64,000 nt of DNA from Nostoc sp. NMS8 (GCF_017115045.1 NZ_JABXKK010000106.1:1-64000); one strand, 5' to 3'; positions 8,583-18,260 are shown, counted from the first letter of the stretch. Numbers and translations: made by a program. The notes: generated by a model from the letters alone, not told the origin.

Positions 8583-10361
8583 ATGGCAACTCTCAAGGGT
8601 ACTAATGCTAATGATGTCCTCAATGGCACCACGAGCAGTGACATCATCTATGGCTTTGAAGGCGATGACTTTCTCAGTGGTGGAGCCGGTAACGACACAC
8701 TAGATGGTGGTAGTGGTAATGATACATTGAAAGGTGGAGCGGGTAACGATATTTATATCGTTGATAGCACTGAAGATATTGTCAGTGAAGATAACGGCTC
8801 CGGTGGCGATGCAGGTGGTATTGATACAGTTAAGTCTTCTGTTAGTTACACCTTGGGTAGCTATATCGAAAACCTCATCTTAACCGGAACAACAGCCATA
8901 AATGGCTATGGGAATACACTAAATAATGTGATTACAGGTAATAGTGCCAATAATTACATCTCTGGAGGAGATGGTAATGACACCCTCTATGGTCTTGAGG
9001 GAGACGATACTCTCATTGGGGAAGCTGGAAACGACAAACTCTATGGTGGTGAGGGTAATGACAGCCTCTCTGGTGGCGAGGGAGATAACAGCTTATACGG
9101 CGATTTAGGTAACGATGTCCTCGATATTACTTCTTCTTCTGGGAAAAACGTCTTAGACGGAGGCTCTGGGAATGATTCATTTTATGCTAACTCTAGCACT
9201 GGCAACAACACCCTCAAAGGAGGAAATGGGGATGATAATTTTCGTATTGATTCTTCCTCTGGGAAAAACTTCTTAGACGGAGGCTCTGGGAATGATTCAT
9301 TTTATGCTAACTCTAGCACTGGCAACAACACCCTCAAAGGAGGAACTGGGAGCGATGGTTTCAATATTTATTATTCTTCTGCAAATAACCTTTTAGACGG
9401 TGGCTCTGAGAATGATGCCTTATATGCTTACAATACCACTGGGAACAACACCCTTACGGGAGGAACTGGGGATGATTATCTAGATATTTCTTATTCTTCT
9501 GGGAAAAACGTCTTAGACGGAGGCTCTGGGAATGATGTATTATATGCTAACTCTAGCACTGGCAACAACACTCTGAAGGGAGGAACTGGGAGCGATAATT
9601 TTAATATTTCTTCTTCTTCTGGGAATAACCTTTTAGATGGCGGCTCTGAGAATGATTCTTTTAATGCTTACTATAGCACTGGCAACAATACCCTCAATGG
9701 AGGGGATGACAATGACTCCTTCTCTTTTTATGTCCCCTCTACTGCCCCTTCTTCCTTAGTAACTCAAACGGTAGATGGAGGTGCGGATGACGATTATTTA
9801 TATCTCAATTTCGGCAATTATAATACCGAGGGAATCGCCTCGACTTTCAATGCAACCACCAAGCAAGGCTCGATTACATCTGGGACATATCGAGTTAGCT
9901 ACAAGAATATTGAACGATTAGATATCTACGGTACAGCCAACGCTGACACTATTATAGGCAGTAATGGCAACGATAACCTGTATGGGAACGATGGCAATGA
10001 TCTCCTGAATGGAGGAAAAGGTAATGATGTTCTGTACGGAGGATCTGGCACTGATACCTTTAGCTTTAATACATACAATCAAGGTGTTGATAGTCTTCAT
10101 GACTTCGACACGACTGGTGAACTTATTCAGGTATCGGCTACTGGTTTTGGTGGTGGGTTAGTAACAGGTACAGTTTCATCTGGTCAGTTTACCATCGGTT
10201 CAGGCGCGACAACAGAGGCTCAACGACTTATCTACAACAACAGTACAGGTCAACTTTTCTTTGACAAAGATGGTAGCGGTACTGCGTTTACTCAAGTACA
10301 ATTCGCACAATTAAACGGTGGACTCTCATTAAGCGAAGCCAATTTCGTTGTTGTTGCTTAA
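8583..10361 (+). CDS. RTX calcium-binding secreted protein
   Basis: Probably an extracellular Ca2+-binding protein exported by a type I secretion system. It has no N-terminal signal peptide and opens directly with RTX nonapeptides (GGAGNDTLDGGSGNDTLKGG). Residues about 184-383 form ten 20-residue repeats of consensus SSxGxNxLxGGxGxDxFxxx, predicted as a beta-roll. Classical RTX repeats return near residues 460-490 (GSNGNDNLYGNDGNDLLNGG). The last 100 residues (FDTTGELIQVSATGFGGGL onward) resemble the C-terminal type I secretion region. The gene is monocistronic and convergent with kdpC. A weak AGGTAGGTAG precedes the ATG. No catalytic domain is seen, so an S-layer-like or surface role is possible. 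Confidence 0.85.
   Translation: MATLKGTNANDVLNGTTSSDIIYGFEGDDFLSGGAGNDTLDGGSGNDTLKGGAGNDIYIVDSTEDIVSEDNGSGGDAGGIDTVKSSVSYTLGSYIENLILTGTTAINGYGNTLNNVITGNSANNYISGGDGNDTLYGLEGDDTLIGEAGNDKLYGGEGNDSLSGGEGDNSLYGDLGNDVLDITSSSGKNVLDGGSGNDSFYANSSTGNNTLKGGNGDDNFRIDSSSGKNFLDGGSGNDSFYANSSTGNNTLKGGTGSDGFNIYYSSANNLLDGGSENDALYAYNTTGNNTLTGGTGDDYLDISYSSGKNVLDGGSGNDVLYANSSTGNNTLKGGTGSDNFNISSSSGNNLLDGGSENDSFNAYYSTGNNTLNGGDDNDSFSFYVPSTAPSSLVTQTVDGGADDDYLYLNFGNYNTEGIASTFNATTKQGSITSGTYRVSYKNIERLDIYGTANADTIIGSNGNDNLYGNDGNDLLNGGKGNDVLYGGSGTDTFSFNTYNQGVDSLHDFDTTGELIQVSATGFGGGLVTGTVSSGQFTIGSGATTEAQRLIYNNSTGQLFFDKDGSGTAFTQVQFAQLNGGLSLSEANFVVVA
9132..9731 (+). repeat. Ten 60-bp (five 120-bp) in-frame tandem repeats
   Basis: The segment encodes ten 20-residue units. 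The odd and even units are distinguishable, giving a 120-bp higher-order period: TCTGGGAAAAACGTC-type starts recur at about 9138, 9258, 9378, 9498 and 9618. Some stretches, for example 9153-9219 and 9273-9339, are almost identical, which indicates recent duplication or gene conversion. Confidence 0.85.
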
Positions 10362-10446
10362 TTGTAATATCAAATCTGGGCATTGCAGATTTATAGCGAT
10401 CGCTAATAGACATCTCCGAAAATTAAATATACATTATCCAGAATCC

Positions 10447-10479
10447 TTGTAGAGACGTTGCATTGTAACGTCTCTACAA
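10447..10479. terminator. Perfect hairpin between convergent genes
   Basis: TTGTAGAGACGTT and AACGTCTCTACAA form a 13-bp stem with a 7-base loop, between the convergent RTX and kdpC stop codons. It probably terminates in both directions. GTAGAGACG palindromes are a dispersed Nostocales repeat; a related one is at 51874-51896. Confidence 0.6.
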
Positions 10480-10490
10480 AAGTTTTGAAA

Positions 10491-11129
10491 TCACCCTTTA
10501 ATCTTATCCAGAGCTAAATTCAGCTTCAAAACATTAACTCCAGGTTCGCCAAAGATGCCGAGAAAGCGACCATCGGTATTTTGGGAAATCAAAGTTTCCA
10601 GTTGGTTCGGTTGAACTCCCCGCACCTTGGCTACTCGTGCAATTTGCGCTGTGGCAGCTTCCGGGGTAATGTGGGGGTCAAGGCTGGAAGCAGAGGTGTA
10701 GATTAAATCGCCAGTGGGTTGCACACCTGCTTTTTTCAGACGATTCAAGTCACCTTCAATTTTTTTGCTGGGGTCTGGGTCATCTTTACCTTTGATGCGT
10801 TCCAGTAATGCGGGATTACTGGGAGCCAAATTACTAGCACCAGAAACTCCGGTTTTCAAAACTCCCCCATCATCTTTTTTGGGATCGGCTGTGCTGTAGC
10901 TCGTGGTGCTGGGACGGCTGTTAAAATAGCGATCGCTAGTAAAAGGTTGACCAATCAGGGCAGAACCTACAACTTGACCTGTGGTATTTTTCAGTAGACT
11001 ACCGTTTGCTTGAAACGGAAACACAATTTGCCCAATGGTAATCATCGCAAAAGGATAAATAATCGCGACTATTACCCAAAGTACCAAGGTAGAACGAATA
11101 GCTCTACTAGCTTCGCGTGCAAAACTCAT
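10491..11129 (-). CDS. kdpC: K+-transporting ATPase subunit KdpC
   Basis: Single-span periplasmic subunit of the high-affinity KdpFABC K+ pump; it raises ATP affinity of KdpB. A membrane helix (STLVLWVIVAIIYPFAMITI) is near residues 14-33, followed by the family motifs GSALIGQPFTSDRYFNSRPS and PHITPEAATAQIARVAKVRG, and the C-terminal GVNVLKLNLALD. The frame opens at 11213, but the Met at 11129 matches the family N-terminus (MSFAREASRAIR) and overlaps the stop of the upstream kdpF/G gene as TAATG, indicating translational coupling. Length is about 212 residues. Confidence 0.93.
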   Translation of the reverse strand: MSFAREASRAIRSTLVLWVIVAIIYPFAMITIGQIVFPFQANGSLLKNTTGQVVGSALIGQPFTSDRYFNSRPSTTSYSTADPKKDDGGVLKTGVSGASNLAPSNPALLERIKGKDDPDPSKKIEGDLNRLKKAGVQPTGDLIYTSASSLDPHITPEAATAQIARVAKVRGVQPNQLETLISQNTDGRFLGIFGEPGVNVLKLNLALDKIKG

Positions 11130-11398
11130 TAGAATTTCTCCGGTACAAACATTACAAAGAATAAATAGATGGAAAGTCCTAGCGTTGTCAGTCCTAACAA
11201 TCCCAATCCCCAAGATTGACTGCGGGAAAGTTCTTCACCAGTAGCGGCGTAGACCATAGGCGCAACCACTAGGTTGAAACACATCGCCAGGAACAAATAC
11301 AGTGGTAGCTTTTGTCTACGCCATTGATACCAGATTTCAGTTATTTCTTCTAATACTTGGGATGCAATGATAGTGCGGCGGAGATGAACAGGTTTCAT
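11129..11398 (-). CDS. kdpF: Long KdpF/KdpG-type subunit
   Basis: An 89-residue membrane protein between kdpB and kdpC. The C-terminal helix and tail (LGLTTLGLSIYLFFVMFVPE) match the small KdpF lipid-like subunit, which stabilises the Kdp complex. The N-terminal 50 residues form an extra region with a second membrane helix (LPLYLFLAMCFNLVVAPMVY). Anabaena kdp operons were described with a kdpG gene in this position in place of kdpF; this gene fits that description. It starts 6 bp after the kdpB stop and its own stop overlaps the kdpC start. Confidence 0.8.
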   Translation of the reverse strand: MKPVHLRRTIIASQVLEEITEIWYQWRRQKLPLYLFLAMCFNLVVAPMVYAATGEELSRSQSWGLGLLGLTTLGLSIYLFFVMFVPEKF

Positions 11399-11404
11399 AG
11401 TAAA

Positions 11405-13546
11405 TTAAGACAAAGGTAGGATAATATCTATCAGTTTGATGGCAATGAAGGGAGCAATGATACCGCCAAGTCCATAGATCAAGATGTTGCGACGTAGCAG
11501 TTGATCTGCTGTTAAAGGTAAGAACTTTACCCCTTTGAGTGCTAGCGGGATTAATGCCGGAATAATCAGGGCGTTGTAAATCAGCGCCGAGACGATCGCA
11601 GATTGGGCACTCTTTAATCCCATAATATTCAGTGCGCCGATGCCAGACGCAGCAAAGATCGTGGGAATGATGGCAAAATACTTGGCAATGTCGTTAGCGA
11701 TGGAGAATGTTGTCAATGCGCCACGAGTAATTAGCAACTGTTTACCTATAGTTACTAAGTCAATTAACTTTGTGGGGTCAGAATCTAAGTCCACCATGTT
11801 AGCAGCTTCTTTGGCAGCTTGCGTCCCAGAGTTCATTGCCACACCCACATTTGCTTGAGCGAGGGCAGGTGCATCGTTCGTACCATCTCCGGTCATTGCT
11901 ACCAGCTTACCCTGAGATTGTTCCGAGCGAATCACCTCAATTTTGTCTTCTGGAGTTGCTTCCGCAATGAAATCATCCACCCCAGCCTCTTCGGCAATTA
12001 CCGAAGCCGTAATTCGGTTGTCACCTGTAAGCATGACGGTGCGAACACCCATGCGGCGGAGTTGGTCAAACCGTTCCCTCAGTCCGGGTTTGACAATATC
12101 TTTGAGGTAGATGACACCATAAATATCGTCATTTTGGCAGACAGCTAAGGGTGTACCTCCTAACCGAGAAACTCGCTCATAAGCTGCGTCTATATCATCA
12201 GGAACCTGACCGCCACGAGAACGGACAAACCCTTTAATCGCATCTACCGCCCCTTTGCGAATTTGTTTGCCATCAGGTAAATTCGTGCCGCTCATCCGGG
12301 TTTTTGCAGAAAATTCCACACCTTCGGCTTTGTCGATATTGAAATCTACCCCAGCCTGAGACTTTTCTGCTAGTATCACAATTGATTTCCCTTCTGGCGT
12401 TTCGTCAAACAAGCTAGCAGCTAGGGAAACTCGCGCCACGTCTATTAGTGAGTGGTTATTCAAGGGAATAAACTCGTCAGCCATCCGATTACCCAGCGTG
12501 ATAGTGCCTGTCTTATCTAGCACCAGGGTATTGATGTCGCCGCAGGCTTCTACCGCTCTACCAGAAGTCGCAATGACATTAAATTGGGCAACTCTGTCCA
12601 TCCCCGCAATACCGATCGCACTGAGCAAACCACCAATAGTTGTGGGGATCAAAGCTACCAGTAGGGAGATGAGAATGGCAACGCTAGCACCTGTACGCAA
12701 ACTGTTTCCCGCCTCAGCGCCAAAGGCTGTGCTGATAAAGGTGGCAATGTAGCCCACGTAGGGGGGAATGGTTGACACTACAATCAAGAACACCTGTGTT
12801 AGTACTGCTAGCAATACCGTCAAAGCAATTTCATTGGGCGTCTTGCTGCGTTGCGCCCCTTCTACCAGGGCAATCATGCGATCGATAAAGCCTTGACCAG
12901 GATCGGCACTAATGCGAATCGTCAACTCGTCGGAAAGTAAGCGTGTACCTCCTGTCACCGAACTGGCAATATCTGTACCTGGTTGCTTCAATACAGGGGC
13001 AGATTCCCCGGTAATGGCCGACTCATCCACTGAGCCAATGCCTTTAATGACATCCCCATCGGCGGGAATCATGTTATTGGCAACCACCTGAACTATATCG
13101 CCCCGTCGCAGTTCTGTAGAACTGACTTTTACTATGGAACCATCAGGGAGGATTTTGTTTGCGATCGTATCCGATCGCGTCGATCGCAGTGAATCAGCCT
13201 GTGCTTTACCGCGCCCTTCCGCGACGGCTTCGGCAAAGTTTGCAAAAACGAGTGTGAAAAAGAGAATGAAGGTAATCAACCCATTCAAGAGGCGTTGTTG
13301 GTTGATATCTGCCTGAATTGTGCCAAACAGATTTGGGTTAAGGGTGACAAGAAAGGTGACAATTGTCCCTACCCAAACAACGAACATAACTGGGTTTCTG
13401 ACAGTAATTCGAGGATCGAGCTTGAGAAATGACTCACGAATTGCCCTCTGGTAAAGTCCCTTCAAATCAGCTTTGGGAGTATGCTTGCGCGAGTCACGAG
13501 TTCCAGATGGAATCCGGGATGAAGGAGAATCAGTAGTAGTTGGCAT
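11405..13546 (-). CDS. kdpB: K+-transporting P-type ATPase subunit KdpB
   Basis: Catalytic P-type ATPase subunit of the Kdp K+ pump. It has TGES at residues 179-182 (actuator domain), the phosphorylation motif DKTGT with Asp344, the KGAVDAIKGFVRSRG nucleotide-binding region, and MTGDGTNDAPAL (hinge motif). Seven or so membrane helices frame these domains, with the pump-specific VALIPTTIGGLLSAIGIAGM segment. Length 713 is slightly over the usual 680-700 because of a polar N-terminal extension of about 30 residues. It is second in the operon, 106 bp after kdpA. Confidence 0.96.
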   Translation of the reverse strand: MPTTTDSPSSRIPSGTRDSRKHTPKADLKGLYQRAIRESFLKLDPRITVRNPVMFVVWVGTIVTFLVTLNPNLFGTIQADINQQRLLNGLITFILFFTLVFANFAEAVAEGRGKAQADSLRSTRSDTIANKILPDGSIVKVSSTELRRGDIVQVVANNMIPADGDVIKGIGSVDESAITGESAPVLKQPGTDIASSVTGGTRLLSDELTIRISADPGQGFIDRMIALVEGAQRSKTPNEIALTVLLAVLTQVFLIVVSTIPPYVGYIATFISTAFGAEAGNSLRTGASVAILISLLVALIPTTIGGLLSAIGIAGMDRVAQFNVIATSGRAVEACGDINTLVLDKTGTITLGNRMADEFIPLNNHSLIDVARVSLAASLFDETPEGKSIVILAEKSQAGVDFNIDKAEGVEFSAKTRMSGTNLPDGKQIRKGAVDAIKGFVRSRGGQVPDDIDAAYERVSRLGGTPLAVCQNDDIYGVIYLKDIVKPGLRERFDQLRRMGVRTVMLTGDNRITASVIAEEAGVDDFIAEATPEDKIEVIRSEQSQGKLVAMTGDGTNDAPALAQANVGVAMNSGTQAAKEAANMVDLDSDPTKLIDLVTIGKQLLITRGALTTFSIANDIAKYFAIIPTIFAASGIGALNIMGLKSAQSAIVSALIYNALIIPALIPLALKGVKFLPLTADQLLRRNILIYGLGGIIAPFIAIKLIDIILPLS

Positions 13547-13559
13547 AGATTAAATTTTA

Positions 13560-13652
13560 GGGATTAGGGATTGGGGATGGAGAAGAGGCAGAGGGGCGGG
13601 GTGCGGGGGGCAGGGGAAAATTCTTCTCCCTTGCTCCCTGCTCCCTTGCTCC
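13560..13652. repeat. STRR-like and purine/pyrimidine repeat between kdpB and kdpA
   Basis: The gap contains GGGATTAGGGATTGGGGATG-type repeats followed by G-rich (GGGGGGCAGGGG) and TTGCTCCCTGCTCCC-type short repeats. Similar G-rich sequence recurs after clpP (about 61535-61575). It separates two genes of one operon. Confidence 0.5.
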
Positions 13653-15398
13653 CTACCCGATACCTTTGGCGATAAAAAAGGCTTCACCGATGGGCCCCAA
13701 TGCCAGCACTGGGAAGAATGTGAGTGCGCCCAAGATTAAAATTACGCCTGCGGTGACACCTGTAAATAGTCCGGTGTCGGTTCGCAATGTACCAGTTGTG
13801 TAGGGAACAGCTTGCTTGCGGGACATGCTATCTGCTAGCAGCAGTAGACCGATGATTGGTACATAGCGTCCAGCTAAGAGGCTGAAGCAGGTGCTTAGGT
13901 TCCACCAGAGGGCGGTTACGGTAGTTTTCGTGCCAGTTGCGATCGCCAAGGGAGAGGGTTGTGAATCGCCTAAACCTTCAAACCCAGAACCGTTGTTAGC
14001 CGCAGCTGAGGCATATTCATAGATAACTTGAGAAAAGCCGTGAAAGCCAGGATTGCTAATCCCTGCCAGTTGGTCAGGAAAAGCTAAGGCGATTCCCCCT
14101 GGAATCAAAATGGCGATGGGATGAACTAGCAAAATTAGGAAGCTAGCCAGGACGACTTCACGCTTTTCAATCTTGCGTCCCAGAAATTCTGGGGTGCGTC
14201 CCACCATCAGACCTGTGACGAATACTGCTAGGATGCTATAGGCAAACAGGTAAGCTGTTCCAGTACCCTGTCCACCCCACATGATTTGCAGGAACATATT
14301 CGAGAGAAAAATAAAACCGCCTGCGGGCATGAAGGAGTCGTGGAAACTGTTGACAGCACCGCACATAGTACCAGTTGTACTTACCGCAAACAGCACGGAT
14401 TCTGCCCAACCGAAGCGGACTTCTTTCCCCTCTAGGTTCGGTTGCTGACTGCCCAAAAGCGTATTTACAGCCGGATTGCCGTTATATTCTCCAATGGCGG
14501 TGACAATCAGAAATCCGATAAAAATTATACCCACCATTCCGTAGAGTAACCAGGCTTGTTTGGTGTTATTTGCAAACAACCCATAAGTATAAATCAGGGA
14601 TGTGGGAATCGAAAGCATGGCTACAATCTGAATTAAATTAGAAAATCCGTTGGGATTTTCAAAGGGGTGTGCCGAGTTGATGGCAAAAAAGCCGCCGCCA
14701 TTCTCGCCTAGCTGTTTGATAATCTCAAAGTGGGCAACTGGGCCAAGAGCGATCGCCTGACTAATGTTAGGGTCTTCTAAGGTCGGAAATACTGCTGGCC
14801 CAGCTAAGGTTTCTGGCACACCAAGGGCAATAAAGATGATGCCGCCAACAATACTAATCGGCAGCAAAATTCGGGTAATCGAGCGAATTAGGTCTACATA
14901 AAAGTTACCCAAAGGTCTACCCGTCAACCCTCGAATAAAGGCGATCGCGACTGCGATACCTGTTGCCGCTGAGGTGAACATGTGGTAGCCCAGCCCCAAC
15001 ATTTGACTACCGTAGCTCAAGTAGGTTTCACCAGAATAATGTTGCTGGTTGGTATTAGTAATAAAGGAAATAGTGGTATGTACAATCGTGTCCCAGGTTG
15101 GGGCATCTATCTTGGTTGGGTTAAGCGGTAGCCATCCCTGATTTGCAATGATGAAGAAAATCAGCAAACCCATGACTACATTGCTGTACAGGATTGCTCG
15201 CGCATACTGCCAACCCGTCATATTTTCTTGAGTTGGAACGCCAACCAAAGAGTAAAGCACTCGCTCAATCGGATTCAAAATCACATCGAGAAAAGTTCTT
15301 TGATCTAGGAATACACGCGCTATATATCTCCCGAAGAAGGGAGTAATCGCTACTATAATTAGTAACGTTAATGCAATTTGAATCCATCCTTGTAGCAT
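13653..15398 (-). CDS. kdpA: K+-transporting ATPase subunit KdpA
   Basis: K+-selective channel-like subunit of the Kdp pump, with about ten membrane helices. Typical motifs are visible: NVVMGLLIFFIIANQGWLPL, TNTNQQHYSGE (first selectivity loop region), NGGGFFAINSAHPFENPNGF (second filter loop), TTGTMCGAVNSFHDSF (third) and AANNGSGFEGL (fourth). Length 581 fits the family. GGAG precedes the ATG. It is the first gene of kdpA-kdpB-kdpF/G-kdpC. Confidence 0.96.
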   Translation of the reverse strand: MLQGWIQIALTLLIIVAITPFFGRYIARVFLDQRTFLDVILNPIERVLYSLVGVPTQENMTGWQYARAILYSNVVMGLLIFFIIANQGWLPLNPTKIDAPTWDTIVHTTISFITNTNQQHYSGETYLSYGSQMLGLGYHMFTSAATGIAVAIAFIRGLTGRPLGNFYVDLIRSITRILLPISIVGGIIFIALGVPETLAGPAVFPTLEDPNISQAIALGPVAHFEIIKQLGENGGGFFAINSAHPFENPNGFSNLIQIVAMLSIPTSLIYTYGLFANNTKQAWLLYGMVGIIFIGFLIVTAIGEYNGNPAVNTLLGSQQPNLEGKEVRFGWAESVLFAVSTTGTMCGAVNSFHDSFMPAGGFIFLSNMFLQIMWGGQGTGTAYLFAYSILAVFVTGLMVGRTPEFLGRKIEKREVVLASFLILLVHPIAILIPGGIALAFPDQLAGISNPGFHGFSQVIYEYASAAANNGSGFEGLGDSQPSPLAIATGTKTTVTALWWNLSTCFSLLAGRYVPIIGLLLLADSMSRKQAVPYTTGTLRTDTGLFTGVTAGVILILGALTFFPVLALGPIGEAFFIAKGIG

Positions 15399-16056
15399 GA
15401 GTTAGTCCAACTCCGACATGAGTACATTTGAGATTGTTATTAGATATTCTCTTGTTATGAATCGGAAAAATTTATGAAGTGTATCGGTATCATTATTAAC
15501 TAACTAACCTATATCTATAGCGCTTTCTCAATGATGGAGCTTTTTTTTCAAGAAGACAAGGTATAATTTTATATTTGAACTAGACTATATAAGAAGTATA
15601 TTTTTCTATATATAAAGTCTTCAGAGCGTTTATCTAGATATATATCTGCAAATATAGAAGGGCAGCTAAATCTTAAACAAATAGCTAGCTATTTTGCGCT
15701 AAAACTAACTGAGGCTTTGAGGATAACAGCAATTTTCAGGTTTATCAAAACGTAATTTATGAGTCAGTCTTCATAATTCAGTATGAAGTCTGGCGAATGT
15801 AGCTTGCTTCTTCGTAGGACTATAAAGGGCATTTTTGCAGCCTCAATAGGATCATGAGCCGCCTAAATTTATTTACAGCAGATTGCAGGTAAGTTAGATA
15901 CAAATTTAAAGCACAAAGCCATATATCAAGAGAGTTTCAACCCTGTTCACTGTTGCCTATTCCCTGCTGTATGTATGAAAATTTGCCAATCACCTGAAAA
16001 TACAACAAAGCTTCACTATGATTCTCTAATCCTTCTACAGAAAGTGTTTCAAGAAT
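15399..16056. other. kdp operon upstream region
   Basis: Some 658 bp upstream of kdpA, AT-rich, with clustered TATATA tracts at about 15570-15660. It must carry the kdp promoter. I found no recognisable c-di-AMP riboswitch and no convincing reading frame; an apparent plus-strand frame at its right end overlaps the next gene and is not coding-like. Confidence 0.5.
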
Positions 16057-17178
16057 TTACCGAATTTTATAATAAAACGTTGCTATTTTGCGAGCGATCG
16101 CTTCCCACTTGTCGTCACCAGTTACCGATCCCCAGTAAGCAAAAACACGTACTGCTGACCTAGACGATACCGTTTTCACCTTACCAGTTCGTCTACGTTC
16201 TTGCCCCGCCGTGCGTCTATTTCCCTGAGTGCTAATTTCCCCAGAAGGTAAAATTCTTGTCTGTTCCCAAGAGAGCGCCTTATTTATCATCGCTGCAACT
16301 TTGGGCGTTAGGGAGTCATTCTGGAAGTATGTCACCCACCGTTGAGCATACATAATACCTACTGTTTGGTAACTGCTGTCATAGCCACTTTTTTCCGGGT
16401 TAACACCATCTGAGCGTTGCAGCGCTAAACCATCCTTAATAGACATACGAGCATAGTTGATTAATTCTTGATCGCCAGTGAGTTTGCCAGTCAATCCTAA
16501 AGCTGCTGCAACTAGGTAGCGACGATGGGTATAAGGTCTGTTGTGTACAATTCCTCGTTTCCAGATTTGCGGCGAAATCATCCAGCGAGCAGCACGATGT
16601 ACTAAAGGCTTGTATTTAGCAACTTGGTTGGCATATTGTTTTGAATATGGAGATTGTTGTATGACTAGAAGTGCGTGGGCGACAGCTTCCACAAAAAAAG
16701 AGGTGCTGTGAAAGCCATCCCCTGTTAAGAAAAAACTGCCATTATAAGTTTGGTGAGCAAATCCCCAATCAAACATTTTAAATCCAGCGTCAATAGCTTG
16801 TGGATCATTTTTGATTAACCCAGCAATGACTAATTCTCCACCATTTCGTTGTTCTTCGATGTACCAATACTTTGCCTGGTTACGTTCCCAAAGAACGTTT
16901 GCATCACTAGCGCCACTAGGTGCCATAGACTTATACAAACTAGAGGGTTTTCGATAGAGAACATTGGCAATCAAATCGGTTGATTCATGCTCAAAGTCTG
17001 TTTTATGCAATATTGGAGCCTGAAATTGGCTACTTTGCACTGCTCCTATACCCGCTTCAAACTTTCCATTGAGGTAATTGCTAGGCTGTTTAGCAAAGAC
17101 TATAGTAATTGTGGTAACAGACAGTAATAACAATAGTACCCAACCTGTTAAGTATTGCCTTTTAATCCACCGTTTCAT
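16057..17178 (-). CDS. Exported alpha/alpha-barrel-like protein, possible polysaccharide-acting enzyme
   Basis: A 373-residue protein with an N-terminal membrane anchor or signal segment (TGWVLLLLLSVTTITIVFAK). The rest is helical, with repeated hairpin-like blocks (NGGELVIAGLIKNDPQAIDA; RRYLVAAALGLTGKLTGDQE; YQTVGIMYAQRWVTYFQNDS), reminiscent of six-hairpin glycosidases and polysaccharide lyases. Aromatic and charged residues such as WGFAHQTYNGSF and GDGFHSTSFF could line a sugar-binding groove. I cannot identify a catalytic pair. As the last gene of the glycan cluster it may trim or process the polymer in the periplasm. Confidence 0.55.
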   Translation of the reverse strand: MKRWIKRQYLTGWVLLLLLSVTTITIVFAKQPSNYLNGKFEAGIGAVQSSQFQAPILHKTDFEHESTDLIANVLYRKPSSLYKSMAPSGASDANVLWERNQAKYWYIEEQRNGGELVIAGLIKNDPQAIDAGFKMFDWGFAHQTYNGSFFLTGDGFHSTSFFVEAVAHALLVIQQSPYSKQYANQVAKYKPLVHRAARWMISPQIWKRGIVHNRPYTHRRYLVAAALGLTGKLTGDQELINYARMSIKDGLALQRSDGVNPEKSGYDSSYQTVGIMYAQRWVTYFQNDSLTPKVAAMINKALSWEQTRILPSGEISTQGNRRTAGQERRRTGKVKTVSSRSAVRVFAYWGSVTGDDKWEAIARKIATFYYKIR

Positions 17179-17229
17179 CTCAACTTCCTGTTTCTATCTC
17201 ATGCTTTATTATCTCACAATCTAACTCTT

Positions 17230-18192
17230 TTACTCCATCCTCCCCTGCCTTGCTAACTTAAATCCTGTAGAATCTAATAGCAAGATTAAAGCTCCTGGTA
17301 AACTCAACAGCCAGCTGAGGGCTGTCATAGTTAGGGATAATAGTAGAGCCTGTTCGGTAGTTAGACCAATACGATTAAACAGATAAACCCATAAACCCTC
17401 TTTTAGCCCTAGTCCTCCTAAAGAGATGGGAAGTAGAGTAACTACTACGATAATGGGAATAAATACTAAAAGTTGTAAATAGGAAATGGGAATTTTCAAC
17501 TGTTGTGCCACTAGGTAGTGGTAATAAACTATAGCTAGCTGAAGTAACATTGAAAGACTCATTGATAAAGTTAGGGCTATGCGGTTCTGGGCAAATTTCC
17601 GTAACAAAATTTGAATTTTGGCAAAACGAGCAGCCACATTACTGAGGTGAAATTTTTGTAGCCAAGGTTCTGCCAAAATTAATAGTTTAGGACTTGATAT
17701 TAGTAGGACTGCTCCTACCAAACTGCCCACACAAACAAGAAATAATAAAATAATATCCCAGCGTCCCACTAACTTAAAAGCAGGAGGCAGACCAATTAAA
17801 GCCAAAGCGGATAAAGCGGCAAGACCTGTAAATCTTTCTAAAAATACAGATACTACTGCTACTTCAGAATCTTTGGTTTCTTGTGCAACTCGATAAACAC
17901 GATATACATCTCCACCTAAAGCCCCAGGTAGAAAAATATTGAGAAACATCCCAGCAAAATAGCTGCTAAGTAAACTGCTCATTGGTGCTGAATGACCACT
18001 GGAATTGAGAACAACTTGCCAGCGCCAACAACTCAACCATTGACAGCCAGTGTAGAAAATTAAAGCTAGGACTATAAAAGGTAAAGAAAGGTTCTTAAAT
18101 TGATTATAAGCTAGACCCAAGTCTATTCGAGTAAATACAAATACAAGTAGACTAACGCTTACAACGGTTTTGATAATTGTTTTTATTTTCAT
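17230..18192 (-). CDS. YbhN/LPG-synthase-TM-type membrane protein, possible flippase-like
   Basis: A 320-residue polytopic membrane protein with about eight hydrophobic segments. It matches the lysylphosphatidylglycerol synthase transmembrane (UPF0104/YbhN) family: LNIFLPGALGGDVYRVYRVA is the conserved loop, and LPISLGGLGLKEGLWVYLFN the second signature. Family members are sometimes annotated as flippase-like. In this cluster it could move a lipid-linked sugar across the membrane or help transfer it; that is inference. It lies 68 bp downstream of the large GT-C gene. Confidence 0.75.
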   Translation of the reverse strand: MKIKTIIKTVVSVSLLVFVFTRIDLGLAYNQFKNLSLPFIVLALIFYTGCQWLSCWRWQVVLNSSGHSAPMSSLLSSYFAGMFLNIFLPGALGGDVYRVYRVAQETKDSEVAVVSVFLERFTGLAALSALALIGLPPAFKLVGRWDIILLFLVCVGSLVGAVLLISSPKLLILAEPWLQKFHLSNVAARFAKIQILLRKFAQNRIALTLSMSLSMLLQLAIVYYHYLVAQQLKIPISYLQLLVFIPIIVVVTLLPISLGGLGLKEGLWVYLFNRIGLTTEQALLLSLTMTALSWLLSLPGALILLLDSTGFKLARQGRME

Positions 18193-18260
18193 ATTTTTTC
18201 AGAGTCAATATACACTTTTTTGATTAATTATTAGTTAATAGCTGCAATTCAAAAATCCAA

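Noticed and set aside
15399..16056. Possible c-di-AMP riboswitch upstream of kdp
   Set aside because: No conserved core could be seen on the minus strand.
15975..16163. 62-codon plus-strand frame
   Set aside because: It lies antisense over the 3' end of the gene at 16057-17178 and does not look like protein.
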